Below are positions 1 through 7,822 of a stretch of DNA of 34,531 nucleotides, in pieces. Origin of the DNA: Chloroflexi bacterium UBA6077 (GTDB lineage: Bacteria; Chloroflexota; UBA6077); assembly GCA_002436065.1 (NCBI GenBank), contig DIXP01000076.1:51742-86272 (forward strand). The letters run 5' to 3'. The translations under genes and the position numbers were made by a program. The stretch's first letter is position 1; each line of letters begins with the position of its first letter. Below the pieces are notes generated by a model. The model was not told where the DNA came from and did not search any database. It saw only the letters and a program-made list of their open reading frames with translations.

Positions 1-105
1 GGGTGACCACTTCCGTGAACCATGCCATGGACTCGATAACGCATGCGATCACCTAGCTGGGCGAGGAGGGGCATGAGGAAGGGCGAGGCAGTTGCCCCGC
101 CCTGA

Positions 106-142
106 AGCTGACGGCTGATCGCTAATCGCTGATCGCTGACAG
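106..142. repeat. Degenerate ATCAGC/GCTGATC short tandem repeat
   Basis: A run of imperfect 7-8 base units related to GCTGATC (GCTGACG, GCTGATC, GCTAATC, GCTGATC, GCTGACA) lies just past the stop of the DUF1015 gene. The same unit, in either orientation, recurs at 7744-7786, 8952-9000 and 9301-9321, always in spacers. I see no gene in the first 142 bases. Confidence 0.6.
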
Positions 143-1450
143 CTACTTGAGCCGGTGGAAGACCATGCCGGTGACAGCTTTGGGGTAGAAGTAGGTGGAC
201 TTCTGGGGCATCTTGCCATGAGCGAGGGCCGTCTCCAGCACCTGCTGCACCTTGGTAGAGTTGAGCAGGAGGGCTAACTGCGCCTCACCTCGATCCACAG
301 CCTCCAAGGCACCGGCCACATCACGCGTGTATGTGACCATGGTACCAGCCGCGAGTTCGGAGGGGCCTATGCCAAGGACGGGGAGCATCAACTGCTCGTG
401 CAGGACGTCCACATCCAGGAGAGGTCGTGACCCCGCCGCTGGCTTCGGAACGGGTTGGCGCAACCTCAGCAGCTGCACCACACGTCCGGACCGATACAGC
501 CCGAGAGTGGGCGTGTCATCGCCGCCACGCGCCATCATCGTCCGCAGACGCTCGGCTATCTCCGCGGTTGCCATTCCCTCCACGGGGACTACCTCGACGT
601 CGAAAACGGCGGGCAAACGCGACTCCAGCATCGCAAGGGTCTGGGAGGGGACCCCCTTCACCAAGCGATGGGTGGGAAGCACCACCAGACCAGGATCCTG
701 GGCATCCACCAGCAGCATGAGGGCATAGTCGTACGGGACATCACCAGTACGGGACGGGTCCGAGTCACGCCTCTCCTGCTGATAGGCGAGTGCCGTCTCG
801 TAGCGATGGTGACCGTCCGCCATGTACAGCTGCGGGGTCGATAGGGCATTTGCCAACTGTTCAGCGTCTTCGCCCCGGACTACCCAGAGCCGATGGGTCT
901 GTCCATCGTCCGTGCGAGCGATGGCGTCGGGGGCGGTGGACCACATGCCGGAGGTCACCCGCTGGACCGCCCCATCGGGATCGTCGTACATCAGGAACAG
1001 GGGGCTGAGGTTGCAGGCCGTAGCCCGCATCAACTGGAGACGGTCGGCCTTCGGTCCGGCCATCGTCTCCTCGTGGGGCAAGACGACACCCTCCTCCCAC
1101 GGGGTAAGCCTAACGGCGCTCAGAATGCCCCTGCGAACCATGACCTTGCCTTCGAGTGCGAACTGCTGCTCGTAGAGGTAGAGGGCAGGTCCAGGCTCTA
1201 ACTTCAAGACTCCTTCGGCCAGCCAGTCCTCAAGGGCCTTCGCGGCGCGTGTGTAGCGGCTGTTGGAAGCACTATCGTCGGGATACTGGAGACCGTACTC
1301 CAGCCGAATAGCATTGTGGTCGTTTCGCGCGTACAGATGGAGCTGTTCGTCGGGTGAGATGATGTCGTAGGGTGGGCAGACCACATCTCCAAGCGGTCCC
1401 ACCACAGCCTCGTCGAACCGTATTCCACGGAAAGGGCGGATGTCGTTCAC
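143..1450 (-). CDS. DUF1015 family protein
   Basis: This is a full-length 435-residue DUF1015 protein. Family hallmarks are CPPYDIIS near residues 25-32, LPHEETMAGPKADR at 124-137 and MADGHHRYETA at 210-220. The GHHRYxxA segment resembles the GxxRxxA signature of the ParB/sulfiredoxin fold, so a nucleotide- or phosphate-handling role is possible, but no reaction is established that I can state. There is no signal peptide or membrane segment, so it should be cytoplasmic. The start is GTG, chosen because GGGGAGGT lies a few bases upstream; no better ATG exists. It is transcribed alone, divergently from the HMG-CoA lyase gene, and shows no obvious partner. Family assignment is firm; function is open. 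Confidence 0.9.
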   Translation of the reverse strand: MNDIRPFRGIRFDEAVVGPLGDVVCPPYDIISPDEQLHLYARNDHNAIRLEYGLQYPDDSASNSRYTRAAKALEDWLAEGVLKLEPGPALYLYEQQFALEGKVMVRRGILSAVRLTPWEEGVVLPHEETMAGPKADRLQLMRATACNLSPLFLMYDDPDGAVQRVTSGMWSTAPDAIARTDDGQTHRLWVVRGEDAEQLANALSTPQLYMADGHHRYETALAYQQERRDSDPSRTGDVPYDYALMLLVDAQDPGLVVLPTHRLVKGVPSQTLAMLESRLPAVFDVEVVPVEGMATAEIAERLRTMMARGGDDTPTLGLYRSGRVVQLLRLRQPVPKPAAGSRPLLDVDVLHEQLMLPVLGIGPSELAAGTMVTYTRDVAGALEAVDRGEAQLALLLNSTKVQQVLETALAHGKMPQKSTYFYPKAVTGMVFHRLK

Positions 1451-1757
1451 TATCTACCTCCCCAACCTCTATCGACACTGAACAGTAGATTAGCCGCAAG
1501 GCAACCCGCGGCACGCAACAAGGGTACTGCGTATGAGCCGGACATTACAAGGTAGAGGATGGTTTCGAAATGCTCATGCACATTGAAAGGCATCTGGAGC
1601 GGTGCTTATACTGTCCCTGCCGCCGAATAGATCGCGCGGATCCTTTGACGTACGCGCTCGGGCCTCACGGCAATGATCGGGAGCGTCTGGTTATGTCCAG
1701 CTATGATAGGCCGCGAGGAAGCCAGCACGGGCTTCGCGAGGCCGATATGGAGGAGAG
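1451..1757. other. Divergent intergenic region, no gene seen
   Basis: These 307 bases separate two divergent genes and should contain both promoters. A 63-codon open frame from 1570 lacks a ribosome site and has no recognisable protein features, so I do not call it. The only clear signal is the GGAGGAGAG ribosome site just before the HMG-CoA lyase ATG at 1758. Confidence 0.5.
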
Positions 1758-2696
1758 ATGAGGCTACCCAGTAAGGTTCAAGTCATGGAGGTGGGTCCGC
1801 GGGACGGCTTCCAGATGGAGCGGCAGTGGATTCCCACCGAGAAGAAGATCGAGATCGTCAATGACTTGTCACGCCTGGGGTTCAAGGAGATCCAGGTGAC
1901 CTCCTTCGTCCACCCCAAGGCTGTCCCCAATCTGGCCGACGCCGACGAGCTGCTGGCCAGGATCGACAGGGTCCCCGGAGTGAAGTACCAGGCGCTGGTG
2001 CCCAACCTGCGGGGAATGCAGCGCGCCCTGGCCGCCAAGCCCGACCGGATTCACCTGATGATGTCGGTCACCGAGTCCCACAACCGGGCCAATGCGAACC
2101 GATCGGTGGAGGAGTCGCTGAAGGAGTTCGAGCAGTTGGTGCCGATGGCGCTGGAGGCGGGGATCGAGCCCGAGGCCGGCCTGGCCTGCGTGTTTGGCTG
2201 CCCATTCGAGGGTGAGGTGCCGTGGGAGCGGCTGGAATGGGTCGCGAAGCGATACCAGGGAATGGGAATCAAGGGTCTCAACCTGGGTGACACCATCGGC
2301 GTCGGAAACCCGAGGCAGGTACACGACATCTGCGCCCGCCTGCTGGACCGGTTTCCAGAGATGCAGATCAGCCTACACTGCCACAACACGCGAGATATGG
2401 CGCTGGCCAATACCGTGGCTGCAATGCAAGCGGGGGTGACCCACATCGACGGCGCGGTTGGCGGAATGGGGGGATGCCCCTACGCCCCCGGCGCCACCGG
2501 GAACGTGGCGACCGAGGACCTGGTGAACATGCTCCAGGAGATGGGAGTAGAGACGGGGATAGACCTGGACGGTCTGATCGCCGTGTCGAAGAAGCTGCAA
2601 GATCTGGTACCGCATCCTCTGGATAGCTGCATGGTGAAGGCCGGGAAGCGCACCGACTTGAAACCGGCTCCCAAGGCGCAGAAGAAGGTCGGCTGA
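1758..2696 (+). CDS. mvaB: Hydroxymethylglutaryl-CoA lyase
   Basis: HMG-CoA lyase cleaves 3-hydroxy-3-methylglutaryl-CoA to acetyl-CoA and acetoacetate, the last step of leucine breakdown. The 312-residue protein is a full TIM barrel of the HMGL-like family. It shows VGPRDGFQ at residues 12-19 with the metal-binding Asp, HCHN at 207-210 with metal-binding His residues, and the signature GGCPYAPGATGN at 238-249 with the catalytic Cys at 240. This signature separates it from isopropylmalate and citramalate synthases. The start has a good GGAGGAGAG site. No other leucine-degradation gene is adjacent; the next gene, guaB, is about 100 bases away and looks functionally unrelated. The last 20 residues are Lys/Pro-rich. 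Confidence 0.93.
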   Translation: MRLPSKVQVMEVGPRDGFQMERQWIPTEKKIEIVNDLSRLGFKEIQVTSFVHPKAVPNLADADELLARIDRVPGVKYQALVPNLRGMQRALAAKPDRIHLMMSVTESHNRANANRSVEESLKEFEQLVPMALEAGIEPEAGLACVFGCPFEGEVPWERLEWVAKRYQGMGIKGLNLGDTIGVGNPRQVHDICARLLDRFPEMQISLHCHNTRDMALANTVAAMQAGVTHIDGAVGGMGGCPYAPGATGNVATEDLVNMLQEMGVETGIDLDGLIAVSKKLQDLVPHPLDSCMVKAGKRTDLKPAPKAQKKVG

Positions 2697-2798
2697 CAGC
2701 GAAATCGGAGTCGCGGCTCGGTCCATGCAGGTATATTGGTGTTGTCACCGCGAATGGGCCAGGAGAGTGCCCACGTCACACAATGAAAGGATCGAGCC

Positions 2799-4253
2799 TT
2801 GAGCGACCAGTTCAAGCTGACACTCACCTACGACGACGTGCTGCTGGAGCCCAAGCACTCCTCCATATCCTCGCGCCGGGATGTTGACACCACAACCCAG
2901 TTCTCCCGTCACATCAGCATGGCCATCCCCGTGGTGAGCGCTAACATGGACACCGTCACCGAGTCGGCGATGGCGATGGCCATGGCCCGTATGGGAGGTA
3001 TCGGCATCATCCACCGTTTTCTCCCCATCGAACGACAGGCTGAGGAGGTGAGGCGGGTCAAGAGGGTGGAGGGATGGGTGATCGAGGATCCCTACACCAT
3101 AGCGCCGGAGGACAGGGTTGCGGACGCACGTGCAGCGATGGCAAGGAACGGTGTGAGCGGGCTCCCTGTAACGGACGAGCACCGGCGGCTGGTGGGGATA
3201 CTCACCACTCGCGACATCCTCTTTGCGGCAGATTCGGAATTAGTCCGGGATCGCATGACTCCCCGTGACCGGTTGGTCACGGCACCAGCCGGGACAGGGA
3301 TAGCGAACGCCCGGGACCTGATAGAGCAGCACAGGGTGGAGAAGATCCCACTTGTTGACGCGAGCGATCGGCTCAGGGGGTTAGTCACGGCTAAAGACCT
3401 TGTACGGAGCCTGCAGTTCCCATACTCCACGAAGGACGAGAAGGGCAGGCTGAGGGTGGGCGCCGCCATCGGGGTGGTCGGTGACTACCTGGAGCGAGCA
3501 CAGGCGCTGATGGAGGCGGAAGCGGACGTCCTGGTAGTGGACGTAGCCCACGGCGACGCCGACCACACAGTGCGGGCGATACAGGCGGTGCGGAGAGCGC
3601 TGGGGACAGTAGAGCTGGTGGCCGGGAACGTGGCCACGGCTTCGGGCGCGGCTGCCCTCATCGACACCGGGGTGGACGCCGTGAAGGTAGGCGTGGGGCC
3701 GGGCTCCATCTGCATCACGCGCCTCGTGGCAGGCGTGGGGGTGGCCCAACTCACAGCCGTCATGGACTCCGCCAGAGAGGCAGAGCGAAGCGGCATACCG
3801 ATCATAGCCGATGGGGGGATTCGCAACTCCGGAGACATCACCAAAGCGCTGGCGGCAGGCGCCTCAACGGTGATGCTGGGGAACCTACTGGCAGGCACCA
3901 CCGAGAGCCCCGGGCTGACCGTCCGGCGAGGGGGCCGGCCCTACAAGATCAGCCGCGGTATGGCCTCGGCCGAGGCGGCCCTGGCGAGGATGGCGCGAGA
4001 GGAGCCCCACCGAGGATGGGCCGAGTGGGAGGAGGACCTGGAACGGGTAGTGCCGGAAGGGGTGGAGGCGGTGGTCCCCTATCGAGGGGATGTGGGCGAG
4101 GTGCTGTTCCAGCTAGTGGGAGGGTTGCGCTCCGGCATGAGCTACTGCGACGCCCACAACCTGGAAGAACTGCGGCGAAACGCCACCTTCGTGAGGATCA
4201 CCGACTCGGGGCGCCGTGAAAGCGCCCCTCACGATGTCGAACTGATGGGCTGA
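2799..4253 (+). CDS. guaB: Inosine-5'-monophosphate dehydrogenase
   Basis: IMP dehydrogenase oxidises IMP to XMP with NAD+, the committed step of GMP synthesis. The 484-residue protein is standard length. It has the N-terminal barrel start (YDDVLLEPKHS), a pair of CBS domains at about 95-205 that typically sense purine nucleotides, the active-site loop GPGSICITR at 300-308 with catalytic Cys305, the ADGGIRNSGDI phosphate site at 338-348, and the flap region around EAVVPYRG at 423-430. The start is TTG, with GAAAGG eight bases upstream; the nearby ATG at 2783 is out of frame. The flap lead-in reads KISRGMAS where KRYRGMGS is more usual. Assignment is firm. Confidence 0.96.
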   Translation: MSDQFKLTLTYDDVLLEPKHSSISSRRDVDTTTQFSRHISMAIPVVSANMDTVTESAMAMAMARMGGIGIIHRFLPIERQAEEVRRVKRVEGWVIEDPYTIAPEDRVADARAAMARNGVSGLPVTDEHRRLVGILTTRDILFAADSELVRDRMTPRDRLVTAPAGTGIANARDLIEQHRVEKIPLVDASDRLRGLVTAKDLVRSLQFPYSTKDEKGRLRVGAAIGVVGDYLERAQALMEAEADVLVVDVAHGDADHTVRAIQAVRRALGTVELVAGNVATASGAAALIDTGVDAVKVGVGPGSICITRLVAGVGVAQLTAVMDSAREAERSGIPIIADGGIRNSGDITKALAAGASTVMLGNLLAGTTESPGLTVRRGGRPYKISRGMASAEAALARMAREEPHRGWAEWEEDLERVVPEGVEAVVPYRGDVGEVLFQLVGGLRSGMSYCDAHNLEELRRNATFVRITDSGRRESAPHDVELMG

Positions 4254-4266
4254 GAAAGACCTGACT

Positions 4267-4291
4267 ACCAAGACATGAAAGCGGTCTTGGT
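4267..4291 (+). terminator. Weak hairpin after guaB
   Basis: ACCAAGAC (4267-4274) pairs perfectly with GTCTTGGT (4284-4291) across a 9-base loop, 13 bases after the guaB stop. No T-run follows, so it may be a Rho-type or stabilising hairpin rather than an intrinsic terminator. Confidence 0.35.
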
Positions 4292-4348
4292 GATCGCTGG
4301 TGCCTTGGTGGTTAGCTGTTCTCGTGCGTCCAGAAAGCGAGGATTCAC

Positions 4349-5839
4349 TTGGCAAAGCAGACGTATGAGGGAACGGTGAACGCCCCGGATTTCGTGGCGG
4401 GGCTGGACTGGCTGAACACCGATCATTCGCTGAGCCTGCAGGAACTGCGAGGCAAGGTGGTGATCCTGGACTTCTGGACCTACTGTTGAATCAACTGCAT
4501 GCACGTGCTTCCGCAGTTGCGGAAACTGGAGCAGGCATTCCCAAACGAGCTGGTGGTGATAGGGGTCCACTCGCCGAAGTTCCCAGCCGAGAAGCTGACG
4601 GAGAACCTCCGCAAGGCCGTCCTGCGGCTGGAGATCGAGCATCCGGTGGTGAGCGATCCGGAGATGCGGACTTGGTCCGAGTACGCCGTGCGGGCATGGC
4701 CCACAATTATGATTGTGGACCCGGCAGGGAAGGTAATCGGCAAGCACGAAGGGGAGTTGAGCTTCGACGACTTCCGCCCGCTGATTCAGGCGATGGTGGA
4801 CGAGTTCGACGCCAAAGGGATGCTGGACCACAGGGCGCTGTCTCTGACACCGGAGCGACCGCCCAAGTCGACGCTGCTCTTTCCTGGGAAGCTGCTCACC
4901 GACGCCGAGTCGAACCGGCTCTTCATCGCCGACTCGGGCCACCACCGCATCCTGGTTGCGAGCCTGGATGGTCGGGTACAGCAGACCATCGGCTCGGCCC
5001 GCGGATTCAAGGACGGTGACTCGGGGGATGCGGCCTTCGATAACCCACAGGGTTTGGCCCTGGACGGGGACCATCTCTACGTGGCCGATACCTGGAACCA
5101 TGCGATCCGGCGGATCGATCTGGGGACCGAGCGGGTGGAGACGGTGGCCGGCAGGGGCTCCCTGGCCTACCGGGTGGTGGCCGAGGGGCCGGGTCTCGAC
5201 ACCGACCTCCGCTCACCGTGGGATCTAGCGATGCACGGTGGAATCCTGTACGTCGCCATGGCCGGATCCCACCAGATCTGGGCCTTCGATCCCAAATCGG
5301 GGAAGCTCTCCCGCTACGCCGGCACAGGCAGGGAGGCGCTGTCCGACGCCAGTCTCGGACGCGCCACCTTCGCCCAGCCGAGCGGGCTGACCCATGATGG
5401 GCGACGGCTCTACGTGGCGGATAGCGAGACCAGCGCGGTCCGAAGGGTGGACCTGCCCGGGGGTCAGGGGGAGGTGCGCACCCTGGTGGGACTGGGGCTG
5501 TTCGAGTTCGGCGACGTGGACGGCGTGGGGGACGAAGTGAGGCTCCAACACGACCTGGGAGTATGCTTCGACACTGAAGCGGGCGTGCTGTACGTGGCCG
5601 ACAGCTACAACCACAGGATCAAGCGGATCGAACCCGCGAGCAGGAGGAGCGACTGCCTGGTAGGGAGTGGAGCAACCGGCTTGCAGAATGGAGTTGGCTG
5701 CGATGCCTCCTTCTGGGAGCCCGGCGGCCTCAGCATGGTGCCAGGCCGGTTGTACGTGGCCGACACGAACAACCATGCTGTGCGGGTGGTGGAGTTGGAC
5801 AGCCTGCGGGTTTCCACCCTGAAGCTGAGCGGGGTGTAA
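4349..5839 (+). CDS. Thioredoxin-fold/NHL-repeat selenoprotein (NHLRC2-like), in-frame TGA read as Sec47
   Basis: Read through one TGA (4487-4489), this is a 496-residue protein. An N-terminal TlpA/thioredoxin-like domain (about 1-150) is followed by an NHL-repeat beta-propeller (about 170-490), the architecture of animal NHLRC2 and its bacterial relatives. The active site reads FWTYC-U-INCMHVLP: Sec47 replaces the first Cys of the C-I-N-C redox pair and Cys50 is kept. Frame and homology continue on both sides of the TGA. The upstream half supplies the beta strand VVILDFW; the downstream half has IGVHSPKF, AWPTIMIVDP and repeats such as LYVADTWNHAIRRID and LYVADSYNHRIKRIE. The start is TTG, five bases after GAGGA. 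Starting at the ATG at 4499 would delete the redox motif, so that call should be avoided. No signal peptide is visible, suggesting a cytoplasmic oxidoreductase; the substrate is unknown. An ordinary stop or a sequencing error is the alternative, but the exact Cys position and the hairpin beyond argue for Sec. Confidence 0.85.
4506..4527 (+). promoter_or_regulatory. Candidate bacterial SECIS hairpin for Sec47
   Basis: TTCCGC (4509-4514) pairs perfectly with GCGGAA (4519-4524) around the loop AGTT. The loop G is 27 bases after the UGA, inside the range generally described for bacterial SECIS elements, and G is the second loop base as those models require. The hairpin lies within the coding sequence, as bacterial SECIS elements do. 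Confidence 0.65.
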
Positions 5840-5843
5840 CTGC

Positions 5844-6230
5844 TTAGCCCCAGGTCCAGAGGAGGCTGAGGCCGAAGTTCCAACCGGTGGCCATGGCTAT
5901 GCCCGCGAGGTTCGCCAGCAGGTAGTGCATGCCCGCGTAAGTCACCAGCAGATGGAGCACTCCCAGGGAGATAAGGAGGCCGCCCAGGGAAGTGAGGTTG
6001 AACTTCGCCAGCCGCCACAGGGATAGCTGGGCCGTGCCGAAGGTCCAGCGCTCATTCCAGAAGTAGTTATTGAGGATGGCCAACTCCACCGCAAGCATCG
6101 AGGCCAGCAGCAACGACAGTCCGGCGACGCCGTGAGCCAGAAACAGGACACCGCTGTTGACCAGCACCCCCAGTGCACCGACCGTCCCGAAGCGAAGGAA
6201 CCGCTTCGGGAGCCCGCTTGCCAAGCGCAT
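5844..6230 (-). CDS. GtrA-like small membrane protein
   Basis: The 128-residue product has four hydrophobic segments (about 14-34, 37-55, 75-95 and 103-123) and the GtrA-family motif NNYFWNERWTF between the second and third. GtrA-like proteins are proposed to help flip polyprenyl-linked sugars across the membrane for wall or glycoprotein glycosylation. The exact substrate cannot be told here, as no glycosyltransferase is adjacent. I chose the ATG at 6230 because GGTGGAG lies seven bases upstream; the frame stays open to 6416, but that extension is low-quality sequence. Its stop lies only four bases from the convergent end of the selenoprotein gene. It lies downstream of glyA in the same direction, separated by a hairpin. 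Confidence 0.85.
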   Translation of the reverse strand: MRLASGLPKRFLRFGTVGALGVLVNSGVLFLAHGVAGLSLLLASMLAVELAILNNYFWNERWTFGTAQLSLWRLAKFNLTSLGGLLISLGVLHLLVTYAGMHYLLANLAGIAMATGWNFGLSLLWTWG

Positions 6231-6382
6231 AGCCCAACTCCACCCAAAAGAAATGACACCGTGGTCCACGAGGCAGGATTTACCAGGATCGTCCTCTCCC
6301 ATCCTCGGACCAGGTGAGTATCGAAGTTGGGGGGGCGTGCGCACAATGCAGGCCAACAAAACGACGACGACGCGAGCTGTGT

Positions 6383-6414
6383 GATGACCGGCTGCCTGCA
6401 GGCAGCCGGTCATC
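6383..6414 (-). terminator. Perfect 14-bp hairpin downstream of glyA
   Basis: GATGACCGGCTGCC pairs perfectly with its complement around the loop TGCA, starting 12 bases after the glyA stop. On the minus strand a short T-run appears only about 20 bases later, so termination may be partial and could limit transcription into the GtrA-like gene. Confidence 0.6.
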
Positions 6415-6425
6415 ATGGGAGGGAC

Positions 6426-7724
6426 CTACTCGGCCGGGAAGGTCACGGCGAGGGGATCCTTGGGGATCGGGAAGCGCCGGCAGAGGGCCAGGGACCGAGC
6501 GCGCAGGCCATCCAGGATGTCCTCCCTGCCATCGCTGGCCAGGGTGGAGGCGATGATGTCGGCGATCTCAGCAACGGCGGCCTTGCCCATCCCACGGGTG
6601 GTCACCGCGGGAGTCCCGAGGCGAATGCCGCTGGTCTGAGCCTGAGGAGCCGGATCGTAGGGCAACAGGTTCTTGTTGACCGTGACACTGACCCTGGCCA
6701 GCAGGTTCTCGGCAGCCGCGCCGGTCATCCCGATGGGCCGCACATCCACCAGCATCAGGTGGTTGTCCGTCCCACCCGAAACTATGCGCATCCCCTTCGC
6801 CTCGAGGGCGCTGGCCAACACCTTGGCGTTGGCGACGACCTGGGTAGCGTAGCGCTGGAAGGCTGGACTGGCGGCCTCCTTCATACAGACGGCCTTGGCG
6901 GCAATGACGTGCATGAAGGGACCACCCTGCGTGCCCGGGAAGATAGCTCGATCTATCGCCTTGGCGTACTGGGCCTTGCACAGGATCATCCCGCCACGTG
7001 GGCCGCGCAGCGTCTTGTGGGTGGTGGTGGTCACAGCGTCGGCGTAGGGCACGGGGGAGGGGTGCACGCCGGCAGCCACCAAACCGGCGATGTGGGCCAT
7101 GTCCACCAGCAGGAGGGCACCCACCTCATCGGCGATCGCACGCAACGCCGGGAAATCAATGAAGCGGCTGTAGGCGCTAGCCCCCGCCACGATCATCTTC
7201 GGGCCGAACTCCCTCGCCTGCTTGGCGATCGCATCGTAGTCCATCTCCTCGGTATCCCGATCGACCCCATAGTGGGCCGCCTGGTACAGCTTGCCGGAGA
7301 GGCTGATGCGCGAACCATGGGAAAGATGCCCGCCCATGCTGAGGTCGAGCCCAAGGATCTTGTCGCCAACACTCAACAGTCCGGCGTAGACGCCCAGGTT
7401 GGTCTGAGTGCCGGAGTGGGGCTGCACATTGACGTGCTCGGCCCCGAAGAGCGCCTTGGCCCGATCGATGGCCAATTGCTCGATCTGGTCCACCACCTCG
7501 CACCCGCCGTAGTGGCGATGTCCTGGATAGCCCTCGGCGTACTTGTCGTTGAGATGGTTGTCCCAGACTACCCCGTCAACCTCCACGGGACATCCCATCG
7601 CCTGCAACACCGCCTCACTGGCGTAGTTCTCCGAGGCGATCAACTTGATGGTCTCGCCCTGCCTGCGGCTCTCTTCAGCGATCAGCCGCGCCAGTTCGCC
7701 ATCCGCCTTTTCCCAATCGATCAA
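6426..7724 (-). CDS. glyA: Serine hydroxymethyltransferase
   Basis: SHMT is a PLP enzyme that interconverts serine and glycine while charging tetrahydrofolate with a one-carbon unit. The 432-residue protein is family-typical: SENYAS near the start, KYAEGYPGHRHYGGCE, the cofactor-stacking HSGTQTN segment, the DMAHIAGL strand, and TTTHKTLRGPRGG with the PLP lysine at about 237. I place the start at the TTG (7724), eight bases after GGAGG. The ATG at 7739 overlaps that ribosome site and lacks its own, so it is the alternative. Between the SEAVLQAMG helix and NDKYAEGYP there are about ten more residues than usual (about 45-57, including DGVVWDN). The insert sits near the active-site entrance and no frameshift is needed to explain it. 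Confidence 0.95.
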   Translation of the reverse strand: MIDWEKADGELARLIAEESRRQGETIKLIASENYASEAVLQAMGCPVEVDGVVWDNHLNDKYAEGYPGHRHYGGCEVVDQIEQLAIDRAKALFGAEHVNVQPHSGTQTNLGVYAGLLSVGDKILGLDLSMGGHLSHGSRISLSGKLYQAAHYGVDRDTEEMDYDAIAKQAREFGPKMIVAGASAYSRFIDFPALRAIADEVGALLLVDMAHIAGLVAAGVHPSPVPYADAVTTTTHKTLRGPRGGMILCKAQYAKAIDRAIFPGTQGGPFMHVIAAKAVCMKEAASPAFQRYATQVVANAKVLASALEAKGMRIVSGGTDNHLMLVDVRPIGMTGAAAENLLARVSVTVNKNLLPYDPAPQAQTSGIRLGTPAVTTRGMGKAAVAEIADIIASTLASDGREDILDGLRARSLALCRRFPIPKDPLAVTFPAE

Positions 7725-7743
7725 TGATCCCACCTCCATTGGA

Positions 7744-7786
7744 AGCTATCAGCCGTCAGCAATCAGCAATCAGCAATCAGCAGTGA
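7744..7786. repeat. ATCAGC short tandem repeat upstream of glyA
   Basis: At least six imperfect copies of a 7-base unit of the AATCAGC type lie between glyA and the upstream gene. They belong to the same family as the repeats at 106-142 and 8952-9000. The glyA promoter must overlap or lie close to this array. Confidence 0.65.
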
Positions 7787-7822
7787 ACCAGTTCGATTAT
7801 ACTCTGATCCGAAACAGGTGTA

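Noticed and set aside
1570..1761. A 63-codon gene upstream of mvaB
   Set aside because: It has no ribosome site, no family features, and overlaps the mvaB start region.
4487..4489. A reassigned genetic code (TGA as Trp or Gly)
   Set aside because: TGA ends other genes in the window cleanly (mvaB, guaB and others), and both internal TGAs align with Cys, not Trp or Gly.
4265..5101. A 278-residue open frame antisense to the selenoprotein gene
   Set aside because: It reads as low-complexity His/Gln/Arg-rich sequence, has no ribosome site and mirrors a well-supported gene.
4499..5839. The NHL protein as a 446-residue gene starting at the ATG at 4499
   Set aside because: This start lies directly after the redox motif, has no ribosome site and would discard the upstream thioredoxin strand and the first half of the active site. 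Reading TGA as Sec from the TTG at 4349 explains everything.
6327..7727. A 466-residue open frame opposite glyA
   Set aside because: It is a His/Gly/Asp-rich mirror of the SHMT coding sequence without a family match or ribosome site.
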